Source: Siderastrea radians
Taxonomy: Eukaryota; Cnidaria; Anthozoa; Scleractinia; Rhizangiidae
Length of the DNA: 64,000 nt
NCBI GenBank assembly: GCA_964017195.1
Contig: OZ024890.1
Coordinates: 67,235,376 to 67,299,375, forward strand
Direction of reading: 5' to 3'
Position numbers and translations under genes: made by a program. Positions within the stretch are counted from its first letter, which is position 1; each line of letters begins with the position of its first letter. Below the pieces are notes generated by a model. That model did no database searches, was not told the DNA's origin, and saw nothing but the letters and a program-made list of their open reading frames with translations. Of the stretch, positions 9,577 to 21,326 are shown piece after piece.

Positions 9577-12500
9577 GTAGAATATGAGGGATGTAGCTAA
9601 GGTAGCAAGCGTTCAATCACTTTCCCTGAAAAAGTTGCCGTAAGTTTGTCTAATTTGACGAAGCTTGTCTTCTTTATTCCTGTTTTGTTTTGCTGTTTGT
9701 TTATTCTTTTTGTTTCGTTTCGTTTTGTTTGGTAAGAACATCGACCCTCTTAACTCTATTAAGACCGGGCTCTTTTTGGTCTTTTTTAACTCCCAGAATA
9801 TTCAAGCTATGAAAACGAAACTTAAAGGACAGATGGTACGTCCAAAATGTTTCCATTGAGGGTCGCAACATCAGCCGATGACGTCATATGACGTCACAAA
9901 AACGTTTTGTTCTCAAACGGCGGCCATCTTGGATCCGCCATCTTGGATTTCTTAATTTCTGCAAAGCCTTCAAAAACCGCCAAAACTGATCAAGAAGTGA
10001 TCAAAATCAATAAATTAACAGAGAAGTGATCTGAAAATTTAAACTTTACTTCAAAAAAGTAATGATTGTTTATTAAAAAGAGGGAAATTCAACATTCTGA
10101 AAAAAACCGCGTGCCAAAAAATGGTTACCATGGTAACGTCAAACTTAATACACTAGGATTTGCTATACCAAATTGTTCCCAGGTCAATTTTAGGAAAAGT
10201 CACCAGGTTTGGTGGCTTAACCCTGCTTATTAAACAAATTATAAACGACCAAAGCCCGTGCGGGCAGAATCCGCCGAATTAATGAATTAATTCATTTGGT
10301 GTAAATTATCTGTTCTATTGTTTTTTTGCCTTCTTTTGGTTTTGTTTCTGTTCAGTGTTTTGGGTAAATAATACTTTGTGTGTCAATCTTGATCACAGGA
10401 AAGGCAGTAGAGACACCAGCATTGTTCCTTAGCTCATTATTGTTCTTGGACACTAGAGACCTAGAAGCAATGGTTATATATTTTTTTACTAATATAGCGT
10501 CCTTTTTTATTTTTCACTGCTTCAACAATGCACCCTACTCCATCATCAGAAGGAAAATCCGAAGGAACTGCAGGCAACCTCTCTAAAGAAGGTCGAGAGA
10601 CAACAAGGCAAGAAGACATGAAAAGAAATGGTAAATTGTCACTGTTCTTGATTCTTCTTAATTTTAAGTATCGTAGCTAGCTTAGTGGTGCAATCGAATT
10701 TGTTAAAAATGAACGTATTCAATCACACTGTTGAGCACTGAATGAATGCAGATTGTCAACTTTATTGTTGTTGTTAATTCTTTGTTTTTGTAATCGGGTT
10801 CTTTTAATCTGGTAAGAACACCAAACCCCTTAATTTATTTGATGTAAAATATCTGTTCAGTTTCTTAAAAAAAAGAAAGAACTATCAGGGGCGTACATTG
10901 TTCAAGACCGTCGAGTTAGCTACAGAGAAAACAAATTACGGCAGAAAGTTTGTCTGCAAGAACTTACCCCGAGAGAAAAAATATATACAATTTGCAGCCA
11001 ATACAGAGACGTAGCACCACGTTTTAGGATGGGAAGAGCGCATGATTGTCATGTTTCCCTATCTACGAGCGTAAAGGACTTAAAGATTTTTAGATGGGCG
11101 TGGTAAGTAAGGTTTTCAAACAGTTTTCAAGATTATGTTAATTGTTGTGACATGTTCACAAACACAAGCCATGACAAGCAGAACATTTATTTTCCCTAAG
11201 CTATACTCACTTTAAATACATTAAAAGCCTTATTATCATCAATTTTTGTTTATTATCCTGGTTCATCAAACACAGACTAACTTGAGCTCAAACGCATAAA
11301 ACGTCACCTATTTTCTTTAGATCGTCTTCTTCTTATAATTAGTCACTAATATGGTTGGTAAACTGAGAAAACTGTTTTTAAGAGGATTGGTTTTGAAAAA
11401 AAAATGGGGTGCTCCGTCAGTGAGGAAATGAAACACAATAATTTGGTTTTTTCAACTGAGTTGGTAAGGTAAATTTGCCACCGTAAGCTGACGTTTCATG
11501 CGTTAGCCCTTGGGTCAGATCGAATCGGCTCTGACGAAAGCCTAAGCGCTCGAGACTTTACCTTTTGAATTTATTTACGGTGGCAAATTTACCTTATCAA
11601 TCCAATTGATTATCGGAAGAAAACTACGAGCTTGTTGAGATTAATATGAACTAAATAAATTACCCTGTCCCTTAGGACAAGAGAAAAATCCCTACGTAAA
11701 GAAATTTTTAGTGACGAGTCAGCCAGACATAATTAAAGCTGCAACTCGCTATAAATTTTCAGTGTTTAGTGATATTAATCCGGTTTCAAAGTTCCTAGAA
11801 ATGTTAAAATGTGTTGATTCATGCCTGCTGACTAAATGTGAGGTTGTTTTAAAAATGAAAACTATTACTATTATTACCTTTTTTTAATAGAAAAGGAAAG
11901 TGATGAACAAGAAGATGCTATGCCGGTGGAGGTTGTGTCACTGTTAGAAGAGCGGTTGCAGGAGAATAAAATCGATGAAGATGACAAAATTTGGCCTATC
12001 ATTTGGGACTTTGCTGGACAAGACATCTATCGCGCTATACACCCCATCTTCATGTCTTCAGAGGACATCTATCTGCTAGTGTTTGACCTCACAAACGAAT
12101 TAGGCCTCATCGCAGAGTGTCGAGTAAATCAGGGTGACGGGGAGCACGCTGTACCTGCCCGTGAGAGCAAGGACAGCAACCTGGATCACATGATGAGGTG
12201 GATGGACTTGATACGTTCTTTGAAGAACTGTGAAGGTATTGAGACGTCATCACCTGAGTTGTCACTTCCTCCCGTTATAGTTGTTGGTACTCATGCCGAC
12301 GAACTGGGAGAAGAAGACCCAAGAAAAAAAATTGAATTGGCAGAAACAAAATGGGAACGGGTACGTGAAGCATTTCCCGCGCACTACATTGCCCACATCA
12401 AAAGCTTTTTGCCAATGGATAACACGAAGGCTGGCGAGGCAACAGGTCAGGAGGAAATTATTACTTTGAGGAGAAAGATACTGGATTTAGCCTACGAAAT

Positions 12501-15500
12501 GCCACATACGATGAAAGAAATCCCTTTGCAATGGCATCTTTTAGAAAAGGAAATAGGCAAGCCGATCTGGCAAGACAGAGAAGAACCTTTTCTTCCAAGG
12601 AAAGCCTTTCAAGAGGAAATTGTTTCGCGATTCTGTAAGGCTGACAACGAGGATGACTTTGATGAACTGTTGCATTTTTTGCATGCCCGTGGTTCCATAG
12701 TGTACCATGAACACCTTGATAAAAATGCTGGTGACAAAAATGGTCTGGTTTTCTTGAATCCTCAGTGGCTTATTAATATTCTCTGTCAGATCATCAAAGT
12801 GGAATCCTGTAAAGACGAGCCAGAGATTATTAAACAAGATCGCAAAATACTACAATCAAAAGGAATTCTAAGCAATCGATTATTGGATCGTGCTTGCCGA
12901 AAACTGAAATTGGAGTCAATAAAACACTCCTTGCTTTCTCTGATGAAGACGTTTAACCTAATTTGTGAGTGGTCGACAACGAAACCTGAAGATTCACTTA
13001 TCCTTGTCCCATGTATGCTGACAACAACAAGCGAGGAAGGAGACACAGCCCACGAGGGGACGAGTGACTCCCTTGCGCCAGTGTACCTCACTTTTGATGG
13101 AACTAATTATGTTCCAGAGGGGCTTTTTAGTCGACTGGTTGTGCTCTTTGGAGCATGGCTGTCAGATCCACAATGTAAAAATGAGTACGAGCTACATGCC
13201 AATGAAGCCACATATGCACTTGACGAAGACCATTTCCTCCATTTAGTGTGCTACAAAACAATCATTAAGCTGCGCATTTCAGCAGAAGGCGATGCCGCTC
13301 CGTCAGACTACCCTAAGAACGTATTGAGGTAGGTGGTACAGCCACCCCCAAAAGTTTATTTTTAATTGCCTATTTTTTTAATTGTGTTACAAGGCCTCTT
13401 AAGCGCACAAAGTCTTGGAAGTGAAAAAAATCTTTATGTGTTAAAGGAAACGGGTGCAATTTCTTACTAGCTGTTTACTTAGTTATTGATCAATCATAAA
13501 AGTAAAACCCCCGGCTGGTTGTTAACAAGCAATAACAGTTCATCTAAACTCTAATGCCTAAGAACAACTTGAAATTCAAATAACGCTTTGGCAGCCTTTA
13601 AGCGTTTTACCTATGATTTTCACAGTTATCTACATTGATGCGGTATCTTCTTTGGAATTTCCGTGGCCAGTCTACCAGCAAATTACCTACAAAATTTCTC
13701 AAAGATTAAATGATCAAGATAACCGTTATCGCCAATCTACAGTTTTGATGAAATGTTTTGATAAAATTGTTATTATGTATTATTCTGACGACGTAAGAGG
13801 GAAGGTAAGGATCTATAAGGCTGTATTGCTAAAAGCTGTCTTTAATCATGCTTAAATTATCCGTTTGTTTGCAATATGTAGGCATTTAATGGGGTTCCTG
13901 AAAACACTTAGAGAAGAGTGTCACTGGTTACATTCGATGATGGCGAAGTTGTGTGCTCGGTGCACAGCTTGTGCAGGAAAGAGTGACAAAAATGCCACGC
14001 CCTGTACCAGGCACGGCAAGCCAGCATGCCGGCACTACGACTGCGCACACTACATTCCTTTGAACTCAAGATTCCTTTGTTGTCGGCCTGGTTGCCCTGT
14101 GCCGCGGAAGCCCCTCAAGCCTTGGATTCAGGTCAGTTTGTTGAGTTCCATGCTGTTTATTCAGTTGCTTTTTGGTTCTTTTATTATCTCTCAGTTGACT
14201 TACGTCTATTGCGCTCATATATTTCTCCAACAGGTTTATTTTGATTGTTACTGTCTCGCCTCTCTCGTGAACGTGCACGCGTGTCATTTCACATTTTTAA
14301 TTTAGAACAGAATCGCAATAACCGAATGCAGAACGAAAACCAGTTCTAGTCTTCCTGAAACGTTGTCAAGTTAATGATGTCAGGTTTACGCGCTGGCAGT
14401 TTGAATCACTACGACAGAGTAAGACAGGGGAAATCTACTGAGTTGGGGAAACGTCGTAGCTACATACAGAGCCTAACAATGAGTACGCGGAAGTTACAAT
14501 CAACATAAACACACTGTTATCATTATTTCTTTGTCTCTTGTTCACCCATTCTTCTTTTTGTATTATTGCAAATTAAGTTTTTTTTACCAAATCTTTCTTT
14601 TAGCAGAACTTGGTTTTAGTTAGTTGGTGTACTGTTTTACTAGATTGTTGTTGATTGTCGGTTGCATTAAACTGACAGTACTTAACTGCCAAGGTCCATT
14701 CAAACTTGGTTTTGTTTTGTTTTTTTCTTTTGAAAAATTCTTGTGGGGTTTCAGGTTAGCATGTCGCATAATCCTGACCTTTCTTGGTTGTGAATAAGTG
14801 CAATTTTAACTTTTACTTCTTGAGGTCGCGTACCTCTATATTTTGCCCCTCGCACTGACATTGCTGGCAGTATTAACATACAATTGAATCCTGTTAACTC
14901 GAATACGAACGCTTAACCATCTCAAAACAAACATGTTTATTCTTGATAAACTTCTTCTGAAGGTTTCCAAGCAAGTCATTGGTTCACAATGGATTCTGTT
15001 TTAATTTTGTAGGCTTTGAAGAGCCTTCAGCTTACAAATAATCCTGGTACGTTTCATCAAATAATTTTATTTCTACTTCGTGTGTCAGGTTATGCCTTCT
15101 ATTTAACTGTTGCGGCGTTGAAATGATGACGCTTTAATTCAACTCAACGAGTAATGGTTGTGGCGCATTGCGTTAGAGAGAACCTGGCGAGGATTGTACA
15201 AGTAGCTATTCCATAAATGTCACTTATTAAATGTAAATATTGCTAATTGATATTTACATTACAGAAATAAAAGTCTTCTTTAAAAAACATGATCAGTTAT
15301 TCTAAGCCACGCTAAGTCTAGTTGTCGACTAAAACAAGAACAAGACGACACGAGCGTTAGGCAACTTGGCTGTGCCTCGATGACTTCGCTCATGGAAAAC
15401 TAAGTCTCGTAGTACAAATTGACATCGGGTACTGTCGAACTTATTACAAAGGGTGCAAGTATATTTTTCTTTTAATTTAAAAACGTTAAAAAAGAAAAAA

Positions 15501-15513
15501 AAATTTGAACTTA

Positions 15514-15555
<42 letters not shown>

Positions 15556-18500
15556 TCTTTTTTGTTACACAGGTACTTCCACTCAGTGTTCAGTTGTGAG
15601 ACGAAGAGCAGACTCGCCTGATTCCAGTACCACTACGTCTAAACAGGGCAAGTTTGTCGCTGCAGGTAACTTAAATAACATCCGTAGTAAAGGCAAGTTT
15701 TATTTATCCGTCAAACTAGTCAAAGACCTATACAGCCATTTATCATTTGATCTATATGTCTGTCAAGGTGTCTTCCTGTTAGCTTGACTGTATATTTGTC
15801 CGCATTTATTTACTTCTGGTTTGTACCGAAATTGCTAGTGGTCAAACTATATACGCACTGACAGGTTATCGGCTTTGAAAGCTTTGTATAGCCTCTTTAA
15901 TAATTTTCCCCATAATACCGGCTACCATCCTGCAAAACGTTTTATACTCAGTAGTGTTTTAATGTTACCGCAGGTACTTCCGCTCAACAACATCGCTCAC
16001 CTGTAAAGCGAAAGAGAGAGCTGTCGTTTTCTGGTACCATTGCTTCTAAACGAAGTAAACTTGCCACTGCAGGTAATAAATACGAAAAGAAAGGAAAGGT
16101 ATATTTAGAGACTTCTCCCTACGTTTGCTCAATCTCGTTCCCAGTATCCTCAGGCTTCTTGGTCAGCGGGTGCTCGCCAGGAGAGACTCTGAGGTACTGG
16201 AATTTTTACCGCAGAAATCCTACGGTTGCCGGTTGCCTTAGTTTTGTTACTGTGAACAGCCAATCAAAAGATTCATAATTTTTCCCATTATTCCAGAGTC
16301 TCTCTTGGCGATTACCCGCTGTCTGCCAGTAGGAAGGTTTTACTTTTGACTTTGATTGGTCAAACTTCTCAAGTCTTCTAAAAGGTTATTACTGTAAAAG
16401 CTCTACTGAGCCCTTCTGACAGTCCAGCCCCTAGAACGTGACCTGCTGCAATTTATACCAATGATACAACTTACTACTTTACAAATCATGCAAGAACTTT
16501 TCTCTATATTGCACAGGTACTTCTGCCAAAGATCAGCGCACTAAAAAAACTGAGTCATTGGTTTCTAGCACCAGTTCTTCTAAACTGAAAAAAAGAAAAG
16601 TTGCCGTTGCAGGTAATAAGTACAAAAAGGAAGGAAACTGTAATCAACGACACATCTGATGTCTGTCTGTCTGTCTGTCTGTCTGTTTCTGTCTGTTTCT
16701 GTCTGTCTGTTTGTCTGTCCGTCTGTCTGTCCGTTTGTCTGTCTGTCTGTCTGTCTGTTTCTGTCTGTTTGTCTGTCTGTCTGTCCGTCTGTCTGTCTGT
16801 CTGTCTGCCTGTCTGTGTATACAAGTTGTCTATTCATCTGTATTGGTCAAACCTCCAGTTTGTAGGGAAATTGACATCAACTGTTATTAACTCTGTTAGC
16901 GAAATTTACAACTATTGAAAGCCAGGTGATTGCGGAGTACAGAATATTCGCTATTGTCTGTGAGAGCCTGTAATCTTTAGAACGCGAGAACCCATTCGAG
17001 ATATATTCTACTGATCGACTTGAACTTTAAAACCGGACAATTTCATATGAAAGGTAGTTGCAATCACGGAATTTCTGTGAACTTACCTTATGATAGGAAA
17101 TTAATGACCCAGAAATGAACTGGAATTCAAAACTTCACGTTAATTTTGTTTTCGGAGTATTAATATCCACGACGCTTATTTTAATATTAAAATATCTCTA
17201 TTACGTGTTTTTACCTCAAATTCTAATTCCTGTCGTTTATTAATTAGCTGTAGCCAATTCAGGCGATCATCAAATAACATCTTTCTTTCTTTAGTATATT
17301 TCAGTCTTATGATACATTGCTTTTGATACATTCGTCCTCAGAAGTGTTTAGGGTATTTCGGTATAAATGCCCTTGGAATTAATGATCAACGTTCTCTTCC
17401 CCGACAAAATACAAGGCCTCCCCACTCGCGCTAATTATCCTTCGTTTGGAAATTGTACTTTTTTAAATGTTGGATTTAATTTTATTCAATTAACACTAAG
17501 ATGTGCACCAGGACCTGGTGAAGGTAAAATATTTTGAAAGAAAAATGACCAATCACAACGTTAATTAGGACCAAAACAAGGCTACGTTTTTTCAAAAACT
17601 AACCAATAACGGCATGAGTGATGTTCACAATTAGGAATTTGAAGGAATGGTTTCAGTTGTGCGTGCTCAGTTTCTTATTGTTCTTCTCGTTAGCATTTAG
17701 TGATTCTCATTACCATACAAGAAACGGGTTATACGAAGTCACTCTAATAAGCTGATTGGGAACTTCTGTTTATTATTAAACGATTACAGCGGGCAATGTC
17801 GATATCTTTTGTTTTCAATTAGCTTTGTGATTGGTCACTTTTCTTCCAATTAGGCTGGTTCGAGTAATCGCACAGTAAATGACACTGCTTGGGAGCGGGC
17901 TGTTAAATCGTTAAAGATGGTAAAGTTTTGCTTATAATCGCAACCAATTACTATAACGAGAAACAGATCTGTTTGTACATGTTCTTAAATCATTTTATGT
18001 CTATAGGTGCATCAGCTGAGTCAAGCTTAAAAAGACCTTCAACTACTACTGAGATCCAGCAGGAATCGAAAAGACCAAGGACGATGACCGAGACAAATTC
18101 AGGTGATGTTGTATTCCTGTAACTTTTCAGGTTATAATTGATAATTGATTTCTAAAAGTTCACAATAGAAACCAAACAATTATTATACGGTTCGTTTTCG
18201 ACATTATCGGGAACAAATGGCACTTGTTTCTTTTCGTAAGACATGTGCTGAACGTCCTTAACAGAGAGGCTTGAAGGGGTGGTATTTCAGTTTCTGAATA
18301 AAAAGACACAAAAACATCATTACTCCTATGCAGGCTTTCCCCTTTTGCCCTTCATTACCAGGAAATATATTTTCATTAGCGTACATACAGTTTTTCATTG
18401 AAATGAATGTGAAATCATTGTAGCAAATAACAAAATAAACCTAAAATTCTAAAAAAGTGGATTAAAATGTGGCAAAACCTCTCGTTTACTAAAAAACGTT

Positions 18501-21212
18501 TCCTTAAAGGGTTCCTAAAACATTTAACGGACTAGATGGGTAGCGCATTCCATAGCTGACACGTACACTGTACTGACTATAGAAGTTTTGCTACCTTCAG
18601 TTTTCCGCTTGAACCGAGGGCACACAAAATTTTTCCCCCTTGAATTTTAAACTTTCCATTAAGTGATGTGGAACTCCACCCTGAGTTCGTTCAAATAAGG
18701 CCAACGAGCTTTTGGCAGCTTTCGCTTCCTCATAGAAAGGTATCCAGCCAAGCTCGTTAAACAGCGGTATAGAAGGTGACCACGAACCTGCGTCCGGTAT
18801 AATCCTTGCACTCTCTTCTGCAAATGGGGGAGTCTTTGAAGATTCTCTTACTACAACGTTCAAGCCATGCACGCAGTTACCGAGGAGCCCTAATAGACCT
18901 TGTCACGGTTTTCGACGCACCGTGACTGGTAGGCAAGCAGGCATGAAATTTCCGGGTTTGTATGAGAATCCGATGTCGAATAGTTTTGATAAAACGTCCG
19001 TTCAATGGAAAACTAAAGCTACAAGGCAAAGGATTTTTCCGACAAATTTTGTGGGCTGTATCCAAACTAGAACGTGCCCGATCGCTTGTTTTAGATTTTA
19101 TATACATTTCTCTCTAATTTTTCCCGAGAAATTTCAGTCGGCGGGGAAAACTTTTTCTACAGAAATAGAAAAATTAAAGAAAAGAAAATTATAGAAAATT
19201 ATAGAGTCATTAGAAGAAGTGATTCTATAGCACAGGTGAGGCCTTCAAAATTTGTTACAAGAATCTTTTCCCTAATTGCTTTAGTTTGCAATTAATTCAC
19301 ATTGTCTTTTTCAGAACGGACGTTTTACAGAAATTATTTGACATCGAATTCTCAGACAAACACTGTAATTTCATCCCTGCTTGCCTACCCGTCAAGATGG
19401 CGTCCAAAACCGTTACAAGGTCTATTGAATACAGATCATTCAAAGTAACTATGAATGACTACAAACTACTGTTTTAGCTGGCCTTCACACACAGTCGCAA
19501 ACACCGACAAAGACTTTACAGAGTCGAGGGCATACAGCATTTGTGATATCAACTTTCATTAAAGGAAATGAGTTATTCATTTTTCCGAATTTTCAGGCTC
19601 TAAATATTCCTTATTCATTTACTGTTTTAACTCGTTATTTATCATTCATTATTCCCCTTCAACCACCGAAAGGATTTGAACAATGCGGCTAAGAATCTCA
19701 TTCAGAAAGCAAAGTACAAACGAGGAAAATCAACCAGGCAACAATCACAAGATTTAGCAAGTAAAGGTTTGTCAGGATCGAAAAATTCGCTCTGGAGATT
19801 TATGAAAAACAAAGGTTGGAAACCTTTAAGCGACAAAAGAAGCCATTGCTGACTGAAAAACAACAAGGAGATCGGCTTAGATTTGCAAAAAAAAAAACAA
19901 AAACAAAAAACAGAAGTCCGAAGTATTTGTTTAAACTACCGAATCCCAAAAATGACTTCGTCTGGGGATCCCAAGAAAGAGAAATTCCTCCTGCCTATCA
20001 AGTCAAGCAAAGTTCCAAATGAACAAGGTGTGGTGCTGCGTCGGCGGGGACGTGAAACAAATGGCCCTTCGTCTGACGAAGGGCTAACGCTCGAAACGTC
20101 AGCTTTCAATCTCTTTACGGTGGCCAATTTACGTTATCAACTCAGTTGATAAATCCAAAATTTAAAGTTCCAAATGGATTATCTGGGGCGGAATGACTGG
20201 CCGTGGACTGACTGGGCGTCACTTTATTCCACCATGACAAACCCTAACAGCTGATAAATTACACAACGTATTAGAGAAGGAAGTAAAGCGTCTTCTTAGA
20301 CGTAAATTGACAAACGAATTAAGCAACTATTAAGAGAAAACTTTTCAGCTCTAGCCCTTAATATGACTTTGTTCAAGACGGACCACCACCTCATGCAGCA
20401 AAGGCAAAGCAATCATGGTGTTTAAAGAATTTGCCTAATTTCTTGCAAAAAGAGAATGGCCCGCAAAGTCTCCGGACATAAATCCCATTGAGAATCTTTG
20501 GAGTATAATAGATGAGGAAGCATATATAAAGATCCTATCTCGAAGACAATGAAAGAACTGAAAAGGAGGCTTAAAGAAGCTTGGAAAAATGTGCCTCTTA
20601 CAACACCACAAGAATTATCTCACTCGCTGCCTCAACGGCTAAAAAATGTGATAAAAAACAAGGGAGGCCACGCAGACTACTGAAATTGTGAAAAAATAAT
20701 AGTGTAATTATCGGCTGCGAGACAGCACAAATATATATACTTATAATTATATATTTATATATAATTTTTCTACCCTCCCCAGTCTTACTTTTCGTTTTGC
20801 TCTCCTTTTTTTGAAGTTAACTTGTAAGGTTTCTATGGTATGCCGCTTGCAATTAAACAAACCGTATAGTGATTTTGTTTCTCGCTGTATTGAATGTTTT
20901 ATTTTTCTTTTTACCATTGCAGTCAAGGCGGGCAAAGTTTCAGATAAAGACCTACAGTTGCTATCTGGAAAACTCGTCGGGGATAAATGGAAGAAACTGG
21001 GGCGTCGCCTGGAGGTCGATGAAGCAAAGATAAGTGATTATAATAAACAACATGAGCAACTGGACGAAAAGGCGTATCACATGTTGAGGGACTGGAAGGA
21101 AAGAAAAGGATCTGGCGCTACTTATGAAGTTTTGTACGACGCTTTGTGTGATGAAGAGAGAGTGGCCTGTAGAAATTTAGCGGAAGAAATTTGTTGTGTT
21201 CAGTCTTCATAG
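9205..21212 (+). CDS. ROC-COR GTPase with C-terminal Death domain (ROCO family), 5' part not identified
   Basis: Ten exons join without a stop: 9205-9576, 10550-10630, 11891-13328, 13882-14131, 15013-15046, 15573-15665, 15974-16072, 16517-16612, 18007-18102 and 20923-21212, giving 948 visible residues. All have AG/GT borders and matching phases. The ROC GTPase has a P-loop ([10 protein letters not shown]), a switch-II DFAGQ and a base-binding THAD. A COR dimerisation region follows to about 13328, then a Cys-rich tail, four Ser/Thr/Lys-rich linker exons and a Death domain. ROC-COR-Death order is known from DAPK1, but no kinase is seen here. Likely a cytoplasmic or nuclear signalling switch that recruits Death-domain partners. 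The exon at 9205 starts in mid-protein (phase 1), so an upstream start exon exists. Additional exons between 18102 and 20923 are possible. The domain calls are firm; the join to the last exon is inferred from phase and order. Confidence 0.75.
9754..10278. mobile_element. Diverged piggyBac-like MITE copy in ROC-COR intron
   Basis: Begins after TTAA (9750-9753) with CTCTATTAAGACCGGGC and is similar along its length to the elements at 39461-40040 and 52939-53519, including GGCCATCTTGGATCCGCCAT and TGACGTCATATGACGTCA. The right terminal inverted repeat is missing: the end runs into AATTAATGAATTAATTC. Confidence 0.6.
11453..11609. repeat. 157-bp palindromic repeat in a ROC-COR intron
   Basis: The left arm (CAACTGAGTTGGTAAGGTAA...) and right arm (...TTACCTTATCAATCCAATTGA) are inverted copies of one sequence. 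The same sequence occurs singly at 20022-20163 and, weakly, in the 3' flank near 22139-22196. The head-to-head arrangement suggests two retroposed ends or a foldback element. Confidence 0.55.
11891..13328 (+). CDS. ROC-COR gene, main exon: ROC C-terminal half and COR domain
   Basis: Acceptor TTTTTTTAATAG at 11890. After an acidic lead ([15 protein letters not shown]) it holds [20 protein letters not shown] (G3 region), LLVFDLTNE, and [13 protein letters not shown] (G4 region), then the COR domain with [27 protein letters not shown] and [11 protein letters not shown] mediates dimerisation in ROCO proteins. The donor at 13328/13329 (GAG|GTAGGT) removes the in-frame TAG at 13330-13332 and joins in phase 2 to 13882. 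Confidence 0.85.
13882..14131 (+). CDS. ROC-COR gene, Cys/His-rich exon
   Basis: Acceptor ATATGTAG. Joined to the COR exon it reads [20 protein letters not shown], a natural helix, then [27 protein letters not shown] and [11 protein letters not shown], a cluster of about a dozen Cys and His that looks like a metal-binding knuckle. It ends CAG|GTCAG at 14131/14132 in phase 0 and is followed by the 34-bp exon 15013-15046 ([11 protein letters not shown]), which returns the frame to phase 1. Confidence 0.65.
15514..15554. repeat. (AAT)n microsatellite
   Basis: About 13 AAT units, 18 bases before the acceptor of the linker exon at 15573. Length changes here could affect splicing of that exon. Confidence 0.9.
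15573..18102 (+). CDS. Four symmetric phase-1 linker exons of the ROC-COR gene
   Basis: Exons 15573-15665 (93 bp), 15974-16072 (99 bp), 16517-16612 (96 bp) and 18007-18102 (96 bp) each begin after AG with GTACTTC or GTGCATC, so each peptide starts G-T/A-S. All are phase 1 at both ends and Ser/Thr/Lys/Arg-rich; three of the four end GCAG or TCAG before GTAA or GTGA. Basic clusters occur: [19 protein letters not shown] and SKRPRTM, of which KKRKV equals the core of a classical nuclear localisation signal. They look like tandem duplicates of one cassette that can be skipped or repeated without shifting the frame. Confidence 0.65.
16161..16327. repeat. Foldback element of about 165 bp in ROC-COR intron
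   Basis: The left arm (CAGCGGGTGCTCGCCAGGAG at about 16164) and right arm (inverted, CAGCGGGTAATCGCCAAGAG) pair over roughly 35-40 bases. No coding capacity. Confidence 0.5.
16660..16816. repeat. (TCTG)n / (CAGA)n microsatellite
   Basis: About 157 bp of TCTG with a few variant units. The long RQTDRQTD and CLSVCLSV frames on both strands come only from this repeat. It starts about 47 bp after the linker exon that ends at 16612. Confidence 0.95.
18597..18872 (-). mobile_element. LINE ORF2 C-terminal fragment
   Basis: The minus-strand frame includes [20 protein letters not shown] followed by [15 protein letters not shown]. This resembles the conserved 'LxWLPFxExxKxxKxxxxxKxxxGxxPxYL' segment near the C-terminus of reverse transcriptases of cnidarian non-LTR elements. 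The rest of the LINE is absent. Lies in the intron before the Death exon. Confidence 0.5.
18892..19426. mobile_element. 535-bp foldback MITE
   Basis: The ends AATAGACCTTGTCACGGTTTT and (inverted) AATAGACCTTGTAACGGTTTT open inverted arms of about 112 bp (18892-19003 and 19314-19426) that are roughly 80 percent alike by eye. No ORF with family resemblance. Target duplication not resolved. Confidence 0.6.
19680..20685 (+). pseudogene. Tc1/mariner-type transposase pseudogene
   Basis: The N-terminal helix-turn-helix region ([20 protein letters not shown]) is followed by [19 protein letters not shown], then, after an interrupting insertion, [10 protein letters not shown], the catalytic-type [14 protein letters not shown] and [19 protein letters not shown]. 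The last two hold the second and third catalytic acidic positions. Frameshifts separate the parts. It lies in the intron before the Death exon, in the same direction as the gene. Confidence 0.75.
20022..20163. mobile_element. 142-bp retroposed fragment with 13-bp target duplication
   Basis: AAAGTTCCAAATG occurs on both sides (20009-20021 and 20164-20176), splitting the Tc1 transposase at a point where removing the insert restores its similarity. The insert contains GACGAAGGGCTAACGCTCGA and ends GTTGATAAATCCAAAATTT. A 13-bp direct repeat and no inverted ends point to retroposition. Confidence 0.65.
20923..21212 (+). CDS. Death-domain terminal exon, copy 1 (of the ROC-COR gene)
   Basis: Acceptor TTTTTACCATTGCAG at 20922; the exon enters in phase 1 (completing a Val codon) and stops with TAG. 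It encodes about 96 residues: [53 protein letters not shown] and [17 protein letters not shown]. The spacing W-LGRRL, I, MLxxW, ATxxxLxxAL is that of six-helix Death domains, which assemble signalling complexes by homotypic contact. It differs from copies 2 and 3 by only a few bases over 290 bp (one clear change is DYNKQ against AYNKQ). The 3' flank has an AATAAA at 22191. Confidence 0.8.
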
Positions 21213-21326
21213 CAGCCTTGAAGACGAATATAAGGTAGAACTCGCGAGCTTTTGTGAAACCAACCGAAATCCGTTTACTTTGGATAAGCTTACTTAATTT
21301 TCAGTAATTGCCTATCTCGAACTTAA

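Noticed and set aside
13613..13855. 80-residue open frame between two ROC-COR exons, preceded by an acceptor-like CACAG
   Set aside because: Its phase does not fit the COR exon end, and direct joining of 13328 to 13882 gives a smooth helix ([13 protein letters not shown]), so it is taken as intron.
16555..16918. Long open frames of RQTDRQTD and CLSVCLSV on both strands
   Set aside because: They are produced by the TCTG microsatellite; no sequence outside the repeat supports a protein.
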